Origin: Winogradskyella sediminis
GTDB taxonomy: Bacteria > Bacteroidota > Bacteroidia > Flavobacteriales > Flavobacteriaceae
Length of the DNA stretch: 64,000 bases
NCBI RefSeq assembly: GCF_003387355.1
Contig: NZ_QUNH01000003.1
Coordinates: forward strand, 62,001-126,000
Direction of reading: 5' to 3'
The translations under genes and the position numbers were made by a program. The notes under the pieces are model-generated. The model was not told the DNA's origin, searched no databases, and saw only the letters and a list, made by a program, of their open reading frames with translations. Numbering within the stretch: the first letter of the stretch is position 1; each line of letters begins with the position of its first letter. Shown here in pieces: positions 9,007 through 17,585 of the stretch.

Positions 9007-10407
9007 ATGAGTGAATATAAAAAAGGAAGTCAAAAACTTCTTAACGCGTGGGCGTTTTATGATTGGGCAAATTCAGTGTATACATTAACTATCGCATCGT
9101 CCATATTTCCGATATTTTATTCTGCTTTATTTGCTTCCCAACTTGAGAAAACAGTCACGGCTTTTGGAATGGTATTTAAAAGTACAGCTTTAATTACTTA
9201 TGTTACAGCCTTTACTTTTTTAATGGTGGCAATGTTGTCTCCAATTTTATCTGGTATCGCTGATTACGTTGGTAATAAAAAGAATTTCATGAAATTCTTC
9301 TGCTATGTTGGTGGTGCTGGTTGTATCGGTTTGTATTGGTTTAGTATTGAGCCTCACAGAATTCATTTGAGCTTACTTTTTTATTTTATGGGATTAATTG
9401 GGTATTGGGGAAGTTTGGTTTTTTATAATTCCTATTTACCTGATATAGCTTATCCAGGACAGCAAGATCGTGTAAGTGCTAAAGGTTTTAGTTTAGGATA
9501 TGCAGGAAGTGTTATTTTGTTAATATTTAATTTGGCCATGGTGATGTATCCTAATTGGTTTGGTTTTGATATTAGTATTTCTAATACGTTGTTAGAGTAT
9601 GGTACTGAAGCAGAAATTAGTGAAGCTTTAAAAACTGCCAAAAATAAAGCATCATTTGAAGCGATGAAAATTTCATTTATCACTGTAGGTATTTGGTGGA
9701 TTTTGTTTAGTCAATATACTTTTTATGTGCTTCCAAATGGTGTTAAAAAAGGCGGTAAAGTAACTAAAGATGTTGTTTTTAATGGCTTAAGAGAATTGAG
9801 GGAAGTTTGGAGGCAATTAAAACAAAACTTAAGTTTAAAACGTTACTTGGTAGCCTTTTTTGTATTTAGCATGGCAGTCCAAACCATTATGTTGGTTGCT
9901 GTTTATTTTGGTGAAGAGGAAATTGCTTGGGGAGATTCAGACGCTAAGACTTTTGGACTTATAGTAAGTATATTGGTAATTCAGGTGGTGGCAATTTTAG
10001 GAGCTATTCTAACCTCTAGAGCGTCATCAAAATTTGGAAATATTAAAACCCTTATAGTTATCAATTTCTTTTGGATGGGATTATGTTTCTATGCTTATTT
10101 TATGGAAACACCAATGCAGTTTTATATCGCAGCTGGTTTTGTGGGCTTAGTTATGGGGGGAGTACAAGCCTTGGCAAGATCTACGTATTCTAAATTCTTA
10201 CCAGAAACAGAGGATACCACGTCATACTTTAGTTTTTATGACGTTGCAGAAAAAATTGGGATAGTGATTGGGATGGGTATTTTTGCAACCATAGACCAAG
10301 TTACAGGTAGTATGCGCAATGCAATTTTATTTTTAGTGATCTTTTTTATTGTAGGAATTATTCTGTTGTTTAGAGTGCCAAAATCTCAATTGAAAAATAA
10401 TGCGTAA
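9007..10407 (+). CDS. MFS transporter, Atg22-like (UMF family)
   Basis: A 466-residue integral membrane permease with about 12 predicted helices. The signature NAWAFYDWANSVYTLTI at the N-terminus is typical of the Atg22/UMF branch of the major facilitator superfamily, whose eukaryotic members export amino acids from the vacuole; the bacterial substrate is not established. A cytoplasmic loop near residues 250-280 is rich in charged residues. The gene stands alone between terminators and its stop overlaps a 12-base palindrome at 10403-10414. Confidence 0.85.
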   Translation: MSEYKKGSQKLLNAWAFYDWANSVYTLTIASSIFPIFYSALFASQLEKTVTAFGMVFKSTALITYVTAFTFLMVAMLSPILSGIADYVGNKKNFMKFFCYVGGAGCIGLYWFSIEPHRIHLSLLFYFMGLIGYWGSLVFYNSYLPDIAYPGQQDRVSAKGFSLGYAGSVILLIFNLAMVMYPNWFGFDISISNTLLEYGTEAEISEALKTAKNKASFEAMKISFITVGIWWILFSQYTFYVLPNGVKKGGKVTKDVVFNGLRELREVWRQLKQNLSLKRYLVAFFVFSMAVQTIMLVAVYFGEEEIAWGDSDAKTFGLIVSILVIQVVAILGAILTSRASSKFGNIKTLIVINFFWMGLCFYAYFMETPMQFYIAAGFVGLVMGGVQALARSTYSKFLPETEDTTSYFSFYDVAEKIGIVIGMGIFATIDQVTGSMRNAILFLVIFFIVGIILLFRVPKSQLKNNA

Positions 10408-10432
10408 ATTTACGTGCTATTAATAATATACC

Positions 10433-11228
10433 ACTACAATTTATATAAAGTTTTGTCTTTAGTATCTAATGGTTATAATGAATCTATCAAAGAGCCATGG
10501 ATATTTCTGACCGTATTTTCTATGTCAAAATATTGTAGTGCTCTTGAGGATAACTAAAATTATGATGAGAAACTTTTGGAAGGAAGAATGGAAAGAGGTG
10601 ATATTTGACGAAGGAATTGCCGAAAATGAAAAGTTTAAAATCTCTAATTACGGACGAATTTTAAACTGTAAAGGTGAAACTGAATTTGAAGTTAAAAAAT
10701 CATACATTAATGGATATCAAAACCTTCCTTTAAAACAAAAACAGAACGGAAAATCGACAAGTAGATATATTCACAAACTTGTAGCTGAACATTTTCTTGA
10801 GCAGAATGACGGAATTTATGTCATCCATCTCAATTACGATAAAACGGATAATCGGGTCGAGAACTTAAAATGGGCAACAAAAAGAGAGAAGGAAATTCAT
10901 CAATTTAATAATCCTAATTGGGAAAAAGTTGTAGAAAAAAGAAGTAAGAAAATTGGAAAACTAAATGAAGGAAAAGTAAAAATAATTAAACGCCAATTAA
11001 AGAATAAAAGAACGCGAATCAATATGATTGCGAAACGTTTTGGAGTATCCGACACGCAAATTCACAGAATAAAAAATGGTGATAATTGGAGTTCAGTAAC
11101 TGAGTATTAATATATGTAGGATTAAACAGGATGCAAAGCATATTGTAAATGAATAACTAATCGGATGAAATGGGGTGTTCATAATGGCAATAGTTTCTCG
11201 TAGATTTTCACACCATGTAATTGTAGTT
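10433..11228. repeat. Imperfect 14-bp inverted repeat enclosing the HNH gene
   Basis: The left arm 10433-10446 (ACTACAATTTATAT) and right arm 11215-11228 (ATGTAAATTGTAGT) are reverse complements in 13 of 14 positions, the first 11 perfect. A further partial copy in the right-hand orientation (ATTGTAGT) sits at 10532-10539, just before the gene. No target-site duplication directly abuts the arms. The pattern could be the ends of a small mobile unit or chance in AT-rich sequence. Confidence 0.35.
10562..11110 (+). CDS. Free-standing NUMOD4/HNH endonuclease-like protein with C-terminal HTH
   Basis: About 182 residues. The N-terminal 45 residues match NUMOD4 (EEWKEVIF then FKISNYGRI), followed by an HNH_3-type core: IHKLVAEHFL, then VIHLNYDKTDNRVENLKWAT, carrying the histidine and the asparagines of that motif. 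The last 45 residues resemble the helix-turn-helix tail of phage and homing HNH enzymes (MIAKRFGVSDTQIHRIKNG). Such proteins nick or cut DNA and are usually found in phages, introns or as selfish genes; here it is in no recognisable prophage or intron. The frame extends to GTG at 10538, but ATG 10562 or 10565 gives the family start. It lies between a + strand MFS gene and the 3' end of a - strand operon. Confidence 0.8.
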   Translation: MMRNFWKEEWKEVIFDEGIAENEKFKISNYGRILNCKGETEFEVKKSYINGYQNLPLKQKQNGKSTSRYIHKLVAEHFLEQNDGIYVIHLNYDKTDNRVENLKWATKREKEIHQFNNPNWEKVVEKRSKKIGKLNEGKVKIIKRQLKNKRTRINMIAKRFGVSDTQIHRIKNGDNWSSVTEY

Positions 11229-11243
11229 GAGACTATTAAAATA

Positions 11244-11277
11244 AAAAAAAACAGGACACCATAAAATGCCCTGTTTA
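11244..11277 (-). terminator. Rho-independent terminator of the ECF/GIN operon
   Basis: Read on the - strand: AAACAGG, a loop of about 14 bases, CCTGTTT, then a run of T. It lies 20 bases beyond the stop codon of the GIN-domain gene and ends the four-gene leftward operon. Confidence 0.85.
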
Positions 11278-11296
11278 ATGTTATGCTAGGATAGGG

Positions 11297-12022
11297 TTAA
11301 TGACTAACACTTCCTGATCCAGAAATACTTGTATTTTTCTTTGTTGGTTGACCTGAATATTTAACGTCACCAGAACCTGCAATTTTTACGGTAAGTTCTC
11401 CATTACAATGTACGTTGATATCTCCTGAGCCAGAAATTTTGGCCATCACATTCGTGCTTTTTAAAGCATCTCCATCAAAGTCACCAGAACCTGCTACGAC
11501 CGTTGACAATTGCGTTGTAATGCCCTTAAGTTCTATATCACCAGAACCTGCAATTTTACTTTCAATTTCTTCTGCGGAAACATTTAAATCAATATCACCA
11601 GAACCAGCCAAAGCGACTTTAAAGGTGGTTGTTTTAATTGTACCTGTGTTGGTAATATCACCAGAGCCAGCAAGAGATATTGCACTGATGGATTCATAAG
11701 GTATTGTTATCACAATTGTTTGACTAGGTTTAATATTATAGCCTTTCTTAATTTTAATATGTAAAGTGTTTTGTTTCACTTCAGTTACAATATAGCTTAT
11801 TAAATTAGAGTCGCCTTTAATTGAAATTTCACCTTCTGTACCTTCAATTAGTTTAAAGTCCATAGCACCTGCAGCACTTATGGCGTCATACGTGCCAGTG
11901 GAGACTGTTGTTGTAATAATATGACTGTCTCCTTTAATTTTTTTATGTTTTCCCCATTGTGCAGAAGCTACAGTGGTACTAAACAGTAATGTAATAATGG
12001 TAATAGATTGTAATAGTTTCAT
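11297..12022 (-). CDS. GIN-domain (DUF2807) exported beta-helical protein
   Basis: A 241-residue protein with a Sec signal peptide ending VASAQ and a head-GIN/DUF2807 domain, sometimes labelled a putative auto-transporter adhesin. From residue 119 it contains GSGD at 119, 140, 159, 178, 198 and 216 and a degenerate GSGS at 235, spaced 18-21 residues, as expected for turns of a parallel beta-helix. At DNA level the turns appear as recurrent copies of a CCAGAACCTGC-like sequence on the + strand. Last gene of an ECF-sigma operon. The molecular function of the family is unknown; export to the periplasm or surface is inferred. Confidence 0.85.
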   Translation of the reverse strand: MKLLQSITIITLLFSTTVASAQWGKHKKIKGDSHIITTTVSTGTYDAISAAGAMDFKLIEGTEGEISIKGDSNLISYIVTEVKQNTLHIKIKKGYNIKPSQTIVITIPYESISAISLAGSGDITNTGTIKTTTFKVALAGSGDIDLNVSAEEIESKIAGSGDIELKGITTQLSTVVAGSGDFDGDALKSTNVMAKISGSGDINVHCNGELTVKIAGSGDVKYSGQPTKKNTSISGSGSVSH

Positions 12023-12059
12023 AAGTGTTGGATTTTAATTGATTGATAATTTATAAATA

Positions 12060-13151
12060 TTATTGATTTTTAAATGTAATGCTACCATATTCGGAGCTTA
12101 TATTAACCGAATTGTTAGAATTGGGTGTACCGTGATAACCTATATATTTCTTGCCAAAATTATCAGTGTTTTTCTCAGTAAAATGAAAGTCTTCAGTAGC
12201 CTTTAATGACCCAAAATCTATATCGATATAAAAGTCAAAATTGTAATTGTTATCAATACCCACGGTTATACCAACAAATTCTGTATCGATATCTAGTTTT
12301 TTTGTATTCGAAGTGACACGATCTATTTTTATAGATCCATAATCTGCTTTTATTATAGCAGTTTTAAAAATAGTACCCAGTCTTAAAGCCAAATAATCAC
12401 CACTACCATCAACATTATTGATGTTATCGATTTTAAGCGATCCGTAATCACATTCGTAAACTACATTTTCTGCAATTTCAATAACAGAGGTGGTATAGTC
12501 AGCCTCAAGGTTTAAATCTTTGGCTTTGGCGACGGTAAACTCACTGTAATCTGCTTCAATGGTGCCGTTATTTATATATTCAAAATAACTGTTTTTGGTA
12601 TAATCCATTTTAATATAATTAGAATTTCCTAAAAGTTCTTTCGTGGTTACTTTACCATAGTCACATTTTATAAAGGCATTTCCTTTTAGCTTGTCTAAGT
12701 TGATATAGCCATAGTCGTTAAATAATTTTACCGAATTAGTTATTGGCATTTTAACCACATAATTAACTTCCATTTTTACTTTATTGCCTATTTTTTTATT
12801 CCACCAAGACGTCTCATAACTATTGCCATCAATTGCCGTAATGGCAGAAACTTTATGAGGTGCAGCTTGGAAAGCTACATCGAGTTCAGCTAGTTTTTCA
12901 TTAACCTTACTTTCATTACTGCCTTCCACTTTAATTGTAACTTGGATGTCTATCTGATTTTTATCCCATGTTACTATATCGATATTACCATAGCGATTAG
13001 TAATATTAAATGTAGCGTCTGCATTGACATTAAAAGATTTTTTTATCGTTTTTTGCCTTTCGTGTTTTGCAATACTAGGTTGTTTATGAGTTGCCCATAT
13101 AATTGAGGGCATCAGCACTATAAGAAAGCTAATTTTATATAATAGTTTCAT
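12060..13151 (-). CDS. Exported beta-helical repeat protein (DUF4097-like adhesin fold)
   Basis: About 363 residues. The ATG at 13151 starts a clean signal peptide (MKLLYKISFLIVLMPSIIWA); the frame extends 11 codons further upstream into the preceding gene but that extension is not signal-like. The mature part repeats a motif of the form DYGxI/L roughly every 20 residues (NDYGYINL, CDYGKVTT, CDYGSLKI, ADYGSIKI), consistent with a beta-helix. I do not recognise a catalytic motif. It overlaps the upstream anti-sigma-like gene by 17 bases, so translation is probably coupled, and precedes the GIN-domain gene by 37 bases. Confidence 0.75.
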   Translation of the reverse strand: MKLLYKISFLIVLMPSIIWATHKQPSIAKHERQKTIKKSFNVNADATFNITNRYGNIDIVTWDKNQIDIQVTIKVEGSNESKVNEKLAELDVAFQAAPHKVSAITAIDGNSYETSWWNKKIGNKVKMEVNYVVKMPITNSVKLFNDYGYINLDKLKGNAFIKCDYGKVTTKELLGNSNYIKMDYTKNSYFEYINNGTIEADYSEFTVAKAKDLNLEADYTTSVIEIAENVVYECDYGSLKIDNINNVDGSGDYLALRLGTIFKTAIIKADYGSIKIDRVTSNTKKLDIDTEFVGITVGIDNNYNFDFYIDIDFGSLKATEDFHFTEKNTDNFGKKYIGYHGTPNSNNSVNISSEYGSITFKNQ

Positions 13152-13692
13152 TTGAATTGGATTTGAATTGTTTAACGGTTTCAATTTGTTCTAAGACGTT
13201 GTTCAGAATGTCAATTCTGGTTTGAAAATTGGAAATCATGGCGTAAATAACACGTTCGTTTTTTCCACTTTCGGTTAAATCAGTTTTTAATTTTTGGTAA
13301 TCGGTTTCTAAAAGTTGTATCTGAATTAAAGCATCATTAATGATTTGTTCGGTTAATGGCGAACGTTCTTTGTTCAGTTTTTTTAATTCATTTTCAAGAG
13401 TTACAGTGAAAAAATTTTGGGTTTCTGACATTTCAGGCGACACGCTTGCTAAATCTAACACTTTAGGTTGTGGGTCTACCATGGTAAACAGCCCAAAACA
13501 AATAACTATAGCTGCCGCAATTGCGAGTAACGGCTTCCAGTTAAAATGCAACGTCTTTTTACCTTCAGTAAGGACGTTATCTTTGGCGTTTAATTTGTCT
13601 AAAAATCTTAGCTCATGATTTGGCTGAGGTGTTTCAATATTAAATTCACCTTTTAGGTCTTCAAATAAACTTTCTAAATTATCGTTTTTCAT
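13135..13692 (-). CDS. Membrane-anchored anti-sigma-factor-like protein
   Basis: A 185-residue protein with an acidic N-terminal cytoplasmic part, one membrane segment at about residues 50-68 (PLLAIAAAIVICFGLFTMV) and a charged, coiled-coil-like periplasmic region. It sits eight bases downstream of an ECF sigma gene, and the topology (cytosolic head, single helix, extracytoplasmic sensor) is that of anti-sigma factors. No zinc HxxxCxxC motif is present, so it is not a ZAS-type factor. The role is inferred from position and topology. Confidence 0.65.
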   Translation of the reverse strand: MKNDNLESLFEDLKGEFNIETPQPNHELRFLDKLNAKDNVLTEGKKTLHFNWKPLLAIAAAIVICFGLFTMVDPQPKVLDLASVSPEMSETQNFFTVTLENELKKLNKERSPLTEQIINDALIQIQLLETDYQKLKTDLTESGKNERVIYAMISNFQTRIDILNNVLEQIETVKQFKSNSNETII

Positions 13693-13700
13693 ATGTTAAT

Positions 13701-14255
13701 TTATGATGCGTTTAATAGTAATTTTTGTCTCAAACTTTCTTTTGCTCGTGATATTAAGGTTCTGCAATTGGCATAAGAAATGTTCATAATCTCACAAATT
13801 TCCTCGTAATCGTAACCTTCAATTAAATGCAACGAAAGGCTTAAGCTATAATTTGGCTTTAAGGTTTTCATAGTATCTAAAATCACTTTTACTTTTACAT
13901 GGTTCTGTTCATTTTCATTGATGCCAGTCTCGTCTTCAACTTTATAAATGACGCGTTCTAAAGGAACTTCATTTTGTTTTAGCGTTTTATTGTAATATCC
14001 AATACTATTGTTTACTACAATACGTTTTAACCATGCACCAAATAAACTGCTGTCTTGTAAGGTTTGTAATTTTGTAAACGCTGTTAAAAAGGATTCTTGC
14101 ATAATGTCTTCAGCTTTAAAAGAATTTTTTACAATTCTTAGAGCTGTGTTATACATGGCCTTGTTATATCTGTTATAAATTTCCAACTGTGCACGTTGGT
14201 TTCCAGATTTACATAGCTGTAATAACTGTTCGATATTTTGATTGGTTGATGTCAA
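13701..14255 (-). CDS. ECF-type RNA polymerase sigma factor
   Basis: A 184-residue sigma-70 family protein. Region 2 is visible in YNTALRIVKNSFKAEDIMQESFLTAF and region 4 in EGYDYEEICEIMNISYANCRTLISRAKESLRQ (helix-turn-helix), separated by a short linker; no region 1 or 3, hence ECF class. The only start consistent with region 2 length is a TTG at 14255. It heads a leftward operon with an anti-sigma-like gene and two exported beta-helical proteins, so it likely activates that operon in response to an envelope signal. No convincing ECF promoter could be read upstream. Confidence 0.9.
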   Translation of the reverse strand: MTSTNQNIEQLLQLCKSGNQRAQLEIYNRYNKAMYNTALRIVKNSFKAEDIMQESFLTAFTKLQTLQDSSLFGAWLKRIVVNNSIGYYNKTLKQNEVPLERVIYKVEDETGINENEQNHVKVKVILDTMKTLKPNYSLSLSLHLIEGYDYEEICEIMNISYANCRTLISRAKESLRQKLLLNAS

Positions 14256-14354
14256 AAAAACAATTGCTTTTATCTAAAGAGCACAACTTTTTTATATTGT
14301 TACAGTTTAAAATGAAAAAAGTTTTATGTCGTTATAAAGGTAATGGCATAACAA

Positions 14355-14383
14355 TTGAAATTATACAAGTGTGAATAACTTTG
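14355..14383 (+). promoter_or_regulatory. Sigma-ABfr promoter of lon
   Basis: TTG at 14355-14357, an 18-base spacer and TAACTTTG at 14376-14383 fit the Bacteroidota consensus. The transcript would start near 14387, leaving a leader of about 100 bases before lon. Confidence 0.6.
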
Positions 14384-14487
14384 AATATCTTATAATGTTT
14401 TGATATTCAGTATAAAGATAATTATTAATACCTTTAAATCAATGTTGTTCTGTATGATAATAATGACAGAATGACTTAAAAATATAT

Positions 14488-16941
14488 ATGGCGAAATCAA
14501 ATTTTTTAAACTTAGACAATCTGTCATTTCAGGATTTTGATGAGAATTCAGAATTAATTCCTTTAATGACTCCTGAAGATGAAGAATTAATAAATAACGA
14601 ATCTTTACCAGAATCGCTGCCTATTTTACCTTTGCGAAATACGGTTTTGTTTCCTGGTGTGGTGATACCAATTACAGCAGGTAGAGATGCTTCTATTAAA
14701 TTGATTAATGATGCTAATAAAGGCGGAAAAGTTATTGGGGTTGTTTCTCAAAAGGACGAATCGGTAGAAAACCCAACAGCAAAAGATATTTATAAAACAG
14801 GTACTGTAGCACGAATCTTAAAAGTGCTAAAAATGCCAGATGGTAATACTACAGTTATTATACAAGGTAAAAAACGTTTTGTAATCAATGAGGTAATTAA
14901 AGAAAAACCTTATTTAACAGCTACAATTTCAGATATTCCTGAAGCAAAACCAGCTAAAGAGAATGAAGAGTTTAGGGCAATTATAGATTCTATAAAGGAT
15001 TTGTCTTTAGACATTATTAAAGAAAGTCCAAATATTCCTTCTGAAGCAAGTTTTGCGATTAAGAATATTGAAAGCGATTCGTTTTTAGTGAATTTTGTAT
15101 CGTCTAACATGAATCTTAAAGTTGAGGAGAAGCAAGAGCTATTAAAAATCAACGATCTTAAAGAGCGTGCGCTTCAGACTTTAAAATTTATGAATCTCGA
15201 GTTTCAAAAGCTTGAGCTTAAAAACGATATACAAAATAAGGTTCAGAGTGATATGAACCAACAGCAGCGTGAATATTTCTTACATCAGCAAATGAAAACC
15301 ATTCAAGAAGAATTGGGTGGAGGAGTGTCTTCTGGTGAAGAGATTGAAGATATGAAAGCACGTGCTAAGGAGAAAAAATGGGATGAAAAAGTAAAAGCGC
15401 ATTTTGAAAAAGAATTATCAAAAATGCAACGCATGAATCCTCAGGTGGCAGAGTATTCTATTCAACGTAATTATTTAGATCTCTTTTTAGATTTACCATG
15501 GAATGAGTTTAGTAAAGACAAATTCGATTTAAAGCGTGCGCAAAAAATCTTAGATCGCGATCATTTTGGTTTAGAAGATGTAAAGAAAAGGATTATAGAA
15601 TATTTAGCGGTTTTAAAACTTCGTAACGATATGAAGTCTCCAATTCTTTGTCTTTATGGGCCTCCAGGTGTTGGTAAAACTTCGTTAGGAAAATCAGTTG
15701 CAGAAGCTTTGGGAAGAGAGTATGTACGTATTTCTTTAGGTGGTTTACGAGATGAAGCCGAAATCCGTGGACATAGAAAAACCTATATTGGTGCAATGCC
15801 AGGCCGTATAATTCAGAGTTTAAAGAAAGCACAAACATCTAATCCGGTTTTTGTATTAGATGAAATAGATAAGTTGTCTACAGGAAGTCAAGGTGATCCG
15901 TCATCTGCAATGTTAGAAGTTTTAGATCCTGAACAGAATAATGAGTTTTACGATAATTTCCTAGAAATGGGATACGATTTATCTAAAGTGATGTTTATTG
16001 CAACTTCTAATAGTTTAAATACCATTCAGCCAGCATTGAGAGACCGAATGGAAATTATTAACGTTACGGGTTATACCATTGAAGAAAAGGTAGAAATTGC
16101 TAAACGTCACTTATTACCTAAACAATTAAAAGAACACGGGTTAGACGATAAAGCTTTAAAAATCGTAAAACCACAACTCGAAAAAATAGTAGAAGGATAC
16201 ACGCGCGAATCTGGTGTTAGAGGTTTAGAAAAGCAAATAGCAAAAATGGTGCGTTATGCAGCTAAGAATATTGCAATGGAAGAGGAGTATAACATTAAAG
16301 TTACTAATGACGATGTTATTGAGATTCTCGGTAGTCCAAGATTAGAACGCGATAAGTATGAAAACAATGATGTTGCTGGAGTCGTAACCGGTTTGGCATG
16401 GACAAGTGTAGGAGGAGATATCCTTTTTATTGAATCTATTTTGTCTAAAGGGAAAGGTACTTTATCCATTACAGGTAATTTAGGTAAAGTGATGAAGGAA
16501 TCGGCTACTATTGCTATGGAATACATTAAAGCTAATGCCGATGAATTTGGAATAAATCCTGAAGTTTTTGCTAAGTACAATGTGCATATTCATGTACCAG
16601 AAGGAGCAACACCTAAAGATGGGCCAAGTGCAGGTGTAACCATGTTAACTTCTTTAGTATCTTTGTTTACACAGCGTAAAGTGAAAAAGAGCTTAGCGAT
16701 GACAGGTGAAATTACACTTAGAGGTAAAGTATTACCCGTTGGAGGCATTAAAGAGAAAATCTTAGCAGCTAAACGAGCTCGTATCAAAGAGATTTTACTT
16801 TGTGAAGATAATCGTAGAGATATAGATGAAATTAAACCAGAATATCTAAAGGGATTAACATTTCACTATGTGAAAGATATGAGTGATGTTTTAAAACTAG
16901 CACTTACGAAACAAAAAGTACAGAATGCTAAAAAGCTTTAA
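14488..16941 (+). CDS. lon: ATP-dependent protease Lon
   Basis: Hexameric AAA+ serine protease that degrades misfolded and regulatory proteins in the cytosol. The 817 residues show the N-terminal LON substrate-binding domain ([18 protein letters not shown] at about 44-61), a coiled-coil region, Walker A GPPGVGKT at 391-398, Walker [10 protein letters not shown], and the C-terminal peptidase domain with Ser714 in DGPSAGVTM and Lys757 in GGIKEK, exactly 43 residues apart as in E. coli Lon. The N-terminal extension before the LON domain is acidic, about 40 residues. The last 17 bases overlap the downstream LysM gene. Confidence 0.97.
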   Translation: MAKSNFLNLDNLSFQDFDENSELIPLMTPEDEELINNESLPESLPILPLRNTVLFPGVVIPITAGRDASIKLINDANKGGKVIGVVSQKDESVENPTAKDIYKTGTVARILKVLKMPDGNTTVIIQGKKRFVINEVIKEKPYLTATISDIPEAKPAKENEEFRAIIDSIKDLSLDIIKESPNIPSEASFAIKNIESDSFLVNFVSSNMNLKVEEKQELLKINDLKERALQTLKFMNLEFQKLELKNDIQNKVQSDMNQQQREYFLHQQMKTIQEELGGGVSSGEEIEDMKARAKEKKWDEKVKAHFEKELSKMQRMNPQVAEYSIQRNYLDLFLDLPWNEFSKDKFDLKRAQKILDRDHFGLEDVKKRIIEYLAVLKLRNDMKSPILCLYGPPGVGKTSLGKSVAEALGREYVRISLGGLRDEAEIRGHRKTYIGAMPGRIIQSLKKAQTSNPVFVLDEIDKLSTGSQGDPSSAMLEVLDPEQNNEFYDNFLEMGYDLSKVMFIATSNSLNTIQPALRDRMEIINVTGYTIEEKVEIAKRHLLPKQLKEHGLDDKALKIVKPQLEKIVEGYTRESGVRGLEKQIAKMVRYAAKNIAMEEEYNIKVTNDDVIEILGSPRLERDKYENNDVAGVVTGLAWTSVGGDILFIESILSKGKGTLSITGNLGKVMKESATIAMEYIKANADEFGINPEVFAKYNVHIHVPEGATPKDGPSAGVTMLTSLVSLFTQRKVKKSLAMTGEITLRGKVLPVGGIKEKILAAKRARIKEILLCEDNRRDIDEIKPEYLKGLTFHYVKDMSDVLKLALTKQKVQNAKKL

Positions 16942-17512
16942 ACTAATACTAACATTTTTAATAAGTTTTACTTCGTTAATGGCTGTAAACGCTCAAGACG
17001 AAGTAAAATTTAAAGATGTTGTATTAGATGGTAAGCCAGCAAAATTAGATATACGTACTGGAGAAATTACACTAGTAACATTAGAACAAAATAATGTTAC
17101 TAGTGAAATGGATTCCGTTAATACCGATTCTATATCCATACCTAAATTATCAATTAATAAAGAGGAACCTGATGTTACTAATGTCATTTTAGATAATGTT
17201 TCCGATTTTCATGTGGTACAGAAAGGAGATAATTTATTTCAACTTTCAATAAAGTACAAAACGAGTTTAGGAGAATTACAAGAAGCCAATAACTTAGAAA
17301 CGACACTTATTACAACAGGACAACGCTTAAGAGTTCGAAATTTTACTAAGGTTAATAACGACGCTAAAGACGTCACGTTTTGGGTGGTTAAAAAAGGAGA
17401 TACATTGTATAGTATTGCAAAAGATAAAGGAACAACGGTTAAAGCGCTTATGCGAATGAATGGTTTAAAGAGTGATGTTATTAAAATTGGTCAAAAACTG
17501 CAATTAAAATAG
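16925..17512 (+). CDS. Exported protein with two LysM domains
   Basis: A 195-residue protein with a signal peptide ([19 protein letters not shown], cleavage near NAQ), a region of about 70 residues with no recognised domain, and two LysM repeats: [20 protein letters not shown] and [20 protein letters not shown]. LysM binds N-acetylglucosamine polymers, so it is probably a periplasmic peptidoglycan-binding protein. The start codon lies within the last codons of lon (17-base overlap, different frame), implying co-transcription and coupled translation, and porQ follows 73 bases later. Confidence 0.85.
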   Translation: MLKSFKLILTFLISFTSLMAVNAQDEVKFKDVVLDGKPAKLDIRTGEITLVTLEQNNVTSEMDSVNTDSISIPKLSINKEEPDVTNVILDNVSDFHVVQKGDNLFQLSIKYKTSLGELQEANNLETTLITTGQRLRVRNFTKVNNDAKDVTFWVVKKGDTLYSIAKDKGTTVKALMRMNGLKSDVIKIGQKLQLK

Positions 17513-17570
17513 AAAAGAAGAGCATTGAAAAAATAAAAAAATCATATCCTCGTTTTAAGATAGATTTAGT

Positions 17571-17579
17571 TATTTTGCA
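17571..17579 (+). promoter_or_regulatory. Possible variant -7 box (TATTTTGCA) before porQ
   Basis: One base shorter than TAnnTTTG but with the TTTGCA end often seen in Bacteroidota promoters; it lies only 7 bases before the porQ ATG. Weak evidence. Confidence 0.25.
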
Positions 17580-17585
17580 GCACCT

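Noticed and set aside
10417..11240. CTATTAA copies at 10417-10423 and 11234-11240 as a target-site duplication
   Set aside because: They do not abut the inverted repeat arms (9 and 5 bases away) and the motif is common in AT-rich DNA.
11415..11699. Open frame on the + strand opposite the GIN gene
   Set aside because: It is the antisense of the GSGD repeats; its ISPEPA repeats are a by-product of the repeated codons and it has no start context.
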